Shown in pieces: positions 58,601 through 64,000 of a stretch of DNA of 64,000 nt. The DNA comes from Prinia subflava. Taxonomy: Eukaryota > Chordata > Aves > Passeriformes > Cisticolidae. The position numbers were made by a program, and so were the translations under genes. The notes beneath the pieces were generated by a model. That model saw only the letters and a program-made list of their open reading frames with translations. It ran no database searches and was not told the DNA's origin. Each line of letters begins with the position of its first letter. Position 1 is the first letter of the stretch. The stretch lies in contig NW_026960607.1 in assembly GCF_021018805.1 (NCBI RefSeq), forward strand, positions 436,501 through 500,500, given 5' to 3'.

Positions 58601-59487
58601 AATGTTTTTCCAGTGTGCCTGTTGCTTCTGTGATGCTTGCCCACCCTTTTCTCGATTCATTCAGGTTTGTTTTTTTGTCATGTATGATCTAAATCAAAGT
58701 TCTGCCTACCGCTGGGAAGGGTCAGTCTCAAAAGAAAACACTGTGTGCCAGGTCTGATAGTACTATAGCAAAGACATTCCTTCAAAGCAGTGTATCAGCT
58801 TAATGATTTTTCCTCATATTATTGTACTTCCATTGACACATTCTTACTTTTAGACTGTGATGTTCATTTGAAACTATTTCGTATGTAACTATTTTACTTT
58901 TAGGTGGAAATTATCTGTAATCTCATCTTGTTCTTTCTTTTTAACTGTGCTGGTGGTGTGGCTAGAAAGCCAAACACTATTGTATCTATCTCAGCTATTC
59001 TACATTTAAGTAATAATCTAAGAGGTTTAGAAGAATATGAGCAACAGTCTTACACAGTAATATGCAGTGGTCATAGCTGAGGGAGCATATCTTTTTCTAA
59101 AACTACTGTCATTACAAAATACATTTGTGTCTTTCATGCAAATATGTAAAGTAGCAAAGTACAATTAGGTCAAAGGTAAGATTCTGAAAACTTTTAATCA
59201 GGAGGAAGCCCTGGCTAAATTGATTGTTTTATTAAATACTTAAAATATGGTAGTTTGTATACATTTGGGAGAAAGGTATTTTGTGTAGCACTGTTCTGCA
59301 AGGTATGAAGAATTCACCAGTTATAGGGTTGGCTCGATAGGAGCAAGATTTGATTCAACTTCTAATAACTCTGTAAAGAAATAAGAAACTACATTTAATT
59401 GTTAAAATGCCTTTTTTTTTCTTCTCTCAGAAGATAAGTATTAAAAGAGCTTCAAAACATATAACATAAGAATTAACTGCTGCCATC

Positions 59488-60048
59488 TGTCACAATGCCT
59501 TTAGAGAACTCAGTCTCTCTGCCTTCCCAGGCTAGTTCAGGCTCCACAGCAAGCTAAAAGGTACAGCCAGGCAAGTCACGCAAGCTGGCTGATCCCTGTG
59601 AGTTCTTGTCTCCGAGAGGCCGTGTGAGGCGGTGGAGAATGCTGACAACGACGGAGAGAAATGAAGGGAGGAGCCAGTAGAGTAAACTAACAGAAGGTTT
59701 ATTTGGGGGTCATAGGGGACCTCCTTACCACCTGCCGAATCCTCAGACTGCGCCCCCTAGGCTCTTGCGACATGATGTTTTATACAGCAGTGACGTGGGG
59801 CATTGTAAGGAGGTTACAACCAATGGGCTTCAACCAAAGAGGTGGTAAGAACATGGGGTGACATTACAGAAACCAATAGATAAACTTGGGGAGGGGATTC
59901 ACACAAAATTGACAGATAACTGACGGTTACATAACTAGGGAGATTTCAGGAGCATACCAACTGGGAAGAACAGTGGGGTACAGAGAACGAACCATTCTAC
60001 AAACATAATTTTATAAACTTTATGTAAACTTAAATCCACACTGCCACA
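59488..60048 (-). mobile_element. Solo LTR related to the provirus at 8.0-16.8 kb
   Basis: A 561-bp block TGTCACAATG...ACACTGCCACA, flanked by GCCATC at 59482-59487 and 60049-60054 (6 bp). Segments align with the provirus LTR: 'acgcaagc', 'cctgtg.gttctt', 'agaggc', 'ggtttatt', 'ggggtacag.gaac' and the shared U3 start TGTGGCAGTGT on the minus strand. It keeps the canonical terminal CA that the provirus LTR lacks. The internal part is lost by LTR-LTR recombination. Confidence 0.85.
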
Positions 60049-63000
60049 GCCATCCTTCATCTTTGAGATTAGCAATATAATGAGCCTCAGGATGAAATCT
60101 GAACTATTGTGTTGGTTTAACTGTATTAAGATACACCATTAAAGAATATGTTCTACTAAAGCTAATCAATGTAAGTGGTGATTTTATGAAGTCAGTGGTT
60201 GTATACAAATTATATTTTAGACTAATTAATAAATTGCAAGAATAAAATTCCATGCAGGGCAATTTCTTGAGCCCTGGAGGTCATAGTTTAACTGTATAAT
60301 TTTTTCATTATTAAAATTTAAAAAGCACACATTACTTGATCTGAGTCAGTGCAGGCTAAACATGCGAAGTGCTAAATGGCCAGAATTCTAAGATGTCTGA
60401 ATATCTTAGATATTAATATCTGAATGGCCAGAATTCCAAGAAGTTCTGAAGTTCACTAACATGTGAAGGCTTTTGTTGATTGCATTGTCCTTTCTTGAGA
60501 CTGTGTTGAAGCATGAATTGTATTCCAGAAGGCTGACAGATGAATTCTTGAGGGTATTTCAATGCAATTTTCATTCAATTTGAAACATTTTTCTTCATTT
60601 TATTTGGTGTAAGCAGTTGTCCATCTTTAAGCCTTTTTATAGGCTTAAAACATATATCATCTCGTGCAGATTAAAAATTCGTGGCCTACCTTCCTAGGTG
60701 GGCCATTTTAATGAATCCCCAGGTGATTTTACTGGAGGAAGGTGTTAATGTCACAAGTTTGTTTGACCTCCACCCAAATAGGCAGGAGAGGGGAGTAAAT
60801 GAGAGGTTGTTCCATTTGTACATATATGCAGTCTGGTTTGTCATTTTCAGATTAACTACTGCAACCCAATATGAGCATGAGTTCCTCTCCACACTGAAGG
60901 AATTTTGGGGTTTGGAATTTGGGTTTTGGTTGTTGGTTGGCATTTTGTGGTTTTGGGGGTTTTTTTTCCCTAATCTGAAGTGTATTTAATATTAGGCCAT
61001 ATACAAATTAATGTCGTGTTTCCTTGTACTTGTTTGGATGTTTAAGTCCTCATCAGTATAAGTTTTTGTGGCATTCTATTCAGTCTTCAATGCAACTTTT
61101 CTAAGTGAAAGTTAGAAATTGTAGACTATTAGCTAAAAAGTATTTATAAAGTGCATAAAAAGTACATGAGAAAAAAACTGAGGACTTTTATTCAAAATCT
61201 TTGAAATCCTTACAGCTTGCTTAGTGCTTGAGATTTTTAGTCTTTATTTTAGGCAAAGCCTTCTACTCTAGCACTTCCAGGAGCAATTTCCGTTAGAATC
61301 ATAATACTGTTCATGTGCCTGAAATTACATCTGTACTTGAAGGATTTCTGGGTCAGTGAAATGATCAAAGATGTAAGCAACTGGTTCATTATTATTTCTT
61401 TTTCTCCTTTTTCCCTCTGTTCACTAGAACCTAGTGTAAATCATTTTACTGAAACCAGTAATGGATACAGAGATCACAAAAAGGCATTGAGAGGCATTGA
61501 GAAGTTTATAGTGCAAAGAAAATAGTTATCAGTGTCCATCAAGTTCTGCTTCTAGAGAAACTAATGTCTTTGAAAACCCTTTTTCTGAAAAGATCAGACT
61601 ACTGACTGCATAATGGTTAGGAAAAAATTCTAATTTACACATCTTCTAATTCTAAAATATAAACACTTCATTGTTCAAAATGCAGATAACCCAGATATTT
61701 ATGGTATTATTTCAGCATTTCTATAAATTGTGACACTGTACAAACATACTCTTTGAGGGAGGAAGGAGAGGAGATCTGTTACCTGTGGGGCCATGTACAC
61801 TTTTTTGTCTATTTATATGTTTTTGCTTTTATTGTTTTCTTTTTGCTGAAATGACAAAGTGGTGAATTCATGAGTCTTAGTTACTGCAAGGAGTGACACA
61901 AAAACTTGTCACAGTACTGCACCTGACTCAAAATTTGATCTGCTTTGGAATGAGATATGAGTGTGACTCCAGTCTAGTGTTTAGTGTATGCATTTATTCT
62001 TCATTCAAATACAGTGACTGAAAGACTGTTTAAAACTTAAATGTCAAAAGCTTTATACATTTATGTAAATATCCCAGGCTTCACTTAAAATTGTGTGTCT
62101 GTATTTGAAGCAGGCTCCTTCTTGTATTTGACTATATTTTAATGTTTTGATGTGTATGAGATAAACACTTTTCTTATATTGTAGAACTGTAATGGAAAAG
62201 AATGAAGCTTCAGGCAATGGTAAAAAAAGGGCTTATTTAAGAAAGTCACTCAGCTCCCTTTTTTTTTTCTTTTTTGTAAATACAGGTCCATTTATTGTAG
62301 TCATCAGGTTTTTTTGTTTCTCTGTAAGAGACTAATAAGGCAGAATGATGTTTGAAGTAAGGAGTTTTCACTTTTTACTTTTATATGCACTTTTTTTTAT
62401 TGCTCACATTGAATAGTCTGGACAATGGAAATTATAACAATAGGCTTGAATTACTAAATGATTAGCTGGCCAGTCTTCATAATCTGCATTTCTGCTATTC
62501 AAGCCTGGCAGAATTTGTCATATCAACTTCTCTGGCTTTTGTGCTTTCATAAAGATACACTTTCCATTAACACAACGTAGATTTAGTGAAAATAATTTGG
62601 AAGCTGTTTCCCTCCCCCCCCCCAGTTATGCTTAGAATGTAATGACATTTCTGTCTCAATAGCTTTTGAATGTACTAATTTATTGCTTTATATTAAATAT
62701 AAGTATGTTGCATTTAATTTTTTGGGATGTTCACTGGCATTTATTTTTATTTTTTTTTTAGTTCTTTAAGATCATAGTAAGTGTCACTGAAAAGAATCTG
62801 GCAGACATCCAGAGACACTTTGAGTAAATTTAGTCTTCCAATTAAGTGCAACCTACTTAGCCCCTTTATTGTCCTTGGAAAGCATGTTTTCTTCATTAAA
62901 GCAGGAAAATCATTAAACTGTGCTGCACAGGAGAGTAGGAGATACCAGGCAGTGAGTATTCAGAATTTGAAAGTTTTGGGTTTTTTTCTTCCCAATAAAT

Positions 63001-64000
63001 GTTCTACATTTTAACTTCTGTGTGTATGCTAAACAGTTGGAAACTATTCTCACTGGACAGGATGAAAAGAGTTCACTGACTTCATGCACAGATATCTCAG
63101 TTTTGCACAGTAAGCATTCATCTGTTATAAGTTGCATGCATAATCTTGGACCAAAACAAAAATTCAGATAGTATGAAAATGCTGGCAGGACCAGGAACAC
63201 ATTGTTACTACACATGACAATGCTTCCAAAGCTGGAATAGAAATATTATCTTATTGGACTAATAACCAAGACTTCTAAAATCTTTACTTACCTGATCTTT
63301 CATCTGGCCTGCTGAGGGATGAGAAGCAGTTCACTGCTGAAACTTCTGTTCAGTGAAAAATGTATGGAAGAGTACTTGATGGACTGACCTGAGCAAAAAC
63401 TGCTTTGGAATTTTTAACACAGTTTGCAGAACAAATGATACTACTGGTAAACATTTTGGCACAAACTTAATTGTGTAGGGGGGGAAAAAGCAGTGAAAGA
63501 CTTTCATCATTTATGTGAAAGCAGCAAGAAGAAATGACACCATCAGTATCTCTAGACTAATGGAACTGGCTGAATAGGTCGGCTGTTCTTCTTCCTTTAT
63601 TGGGTGAGTTGATATTTGGGGTACTGAACATTATGGTGCATTTTGACAGTTTTACTGCTTGTGGTTGGTTCCCTGTGAAAAAAATTAAATCAGTAAATAT
63701 TTTCTATTCAACAGTCACAAAACTTTGAAGAATGAATTGAAGGAGTAAATACTTCTTCTCCGTAAATGCTCTTGTTTTATATTTTTCCTTCTACTCTTTC
63801 TAAATTCATTTACTTCCTATTGTTTGGGTTTGATCTTTTTTTTTTTTTTTTTTGGTTGGTTGGTTTGGCTTTTTGGGTTTTTTGTTAATCACTGTGATTC
63901 TTTTTTTTTTTTTTATTGTAATACTGGGTTAATGATTCAGCCTGCATACCACAGAAAAGCAGAACAGTAGAAGTGCTCTTTTAGCTTCTCATGTTTTAAT

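Larger units (their letters stand above)
31438..64000 (-). other. Intron (at least 32.6 kb) upstream of the 31320 exon
   Basis: I found no further exon of the family in this stretch, so it is taken as part of one long intron; that is inference. Outside the listed elements (31438-38341, 38744-39974, 40079-42427, 46866-53947, 57033-58224, 60055-64000) I see AT-rich sequence, homopolymers (A-run 33019-33046, A-run 53340-53360, T-run 57124-57143, T-runs 63838-63853 and 63901-63914, C-run near 62614-62623) and no gene. Confidence 0.55.

Noticed and set aside
31438..64000. Search for earlier GALNTL6 exons (DXH and transmembrane regions)
   Set aside because: No frame with splice sites and family motifs was found; exons below about 60 codons could still have been missed by eye.
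1..64000. CRISPR arrays, tRNA or rRNA genes, bacterial-type operons
   Set aside because: No regularly spaced repeats or structural RNA genes seen; gene structure and repeats are those of a vertebrate nuclear genome.

Overview
The window reads as nuclear DNA of a bird. It has an AT-rich intronic background, several CR1 LINE copies with the typical avian CR1 3' tail (tandem AATCACAG / AATCATAG), a degenerate tRNA-headed, CR1-tailed SINE, and many LTR elements. The SINE type and LTR load suggest a songbird, but that is inference.

The only host gene I can support is on the minus strand: three exons of a polypeptide N-acetylgalactosaminyltransferase, best matching GALNTL6 (close paralogue GALNT10). 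In transcript order they lie at 31437-31320, 23703-23596 and 2196-1975. All have clean splice sites and matching phases. They cover the last part of the catalytic domain and the linker to the lectin domain. Everything else in the window is intron of this gene or sequence beyond these exons.

The second intron (23595-2197) carries the most striking object: a nearly complete, young endogenous retrovirus at 8049-16761, also on the minus strand and so in sense with the host gene. It has two 555-bp LTRs differing at 6 sites, a 6-bp target-site duplication, a tRNA-Lys-like primer binding site and a polypurine tract. It has open gag, protease-pol and env frames. A textbook -1 frameshift signal (A AAA AAC plus a pseudoknot) sits at the end of gag. 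Gag and Pol look betaretrovirus-like, whereas Env has the layout of an alpharetroviral envelope. Visible defects are a one-base frame offset in a dUTPase-like segment ahead of the protease, a Tyr in place of the first Cys of the CX6CC motif, and a poor furin site.

Other elements, left to right: a CR1 split by a solo LTR (5978-6615); an ERVL-like LTR (7241-7855); a CR1 3' part (18157-19250); three LTRs at 27.0-30.7 kb; solo LTRs at 38.3 and 42.4 kb; a 3.8-kb CR1 with largely open ORF2, split by another LTR (43067-46865); a nest of three LTR elements at 53.9-57.0 kb, including a 1.3-kb LTR-PBS-LTR mini-element with no retroviral genes; an old CR1 (58225-58600); and a solo LTR related to the big provirus (59488-60048). 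Most LTRs point the same way as the host gene. I saw no CRISPR array, structural RNA gene or other host protein-coding gene.
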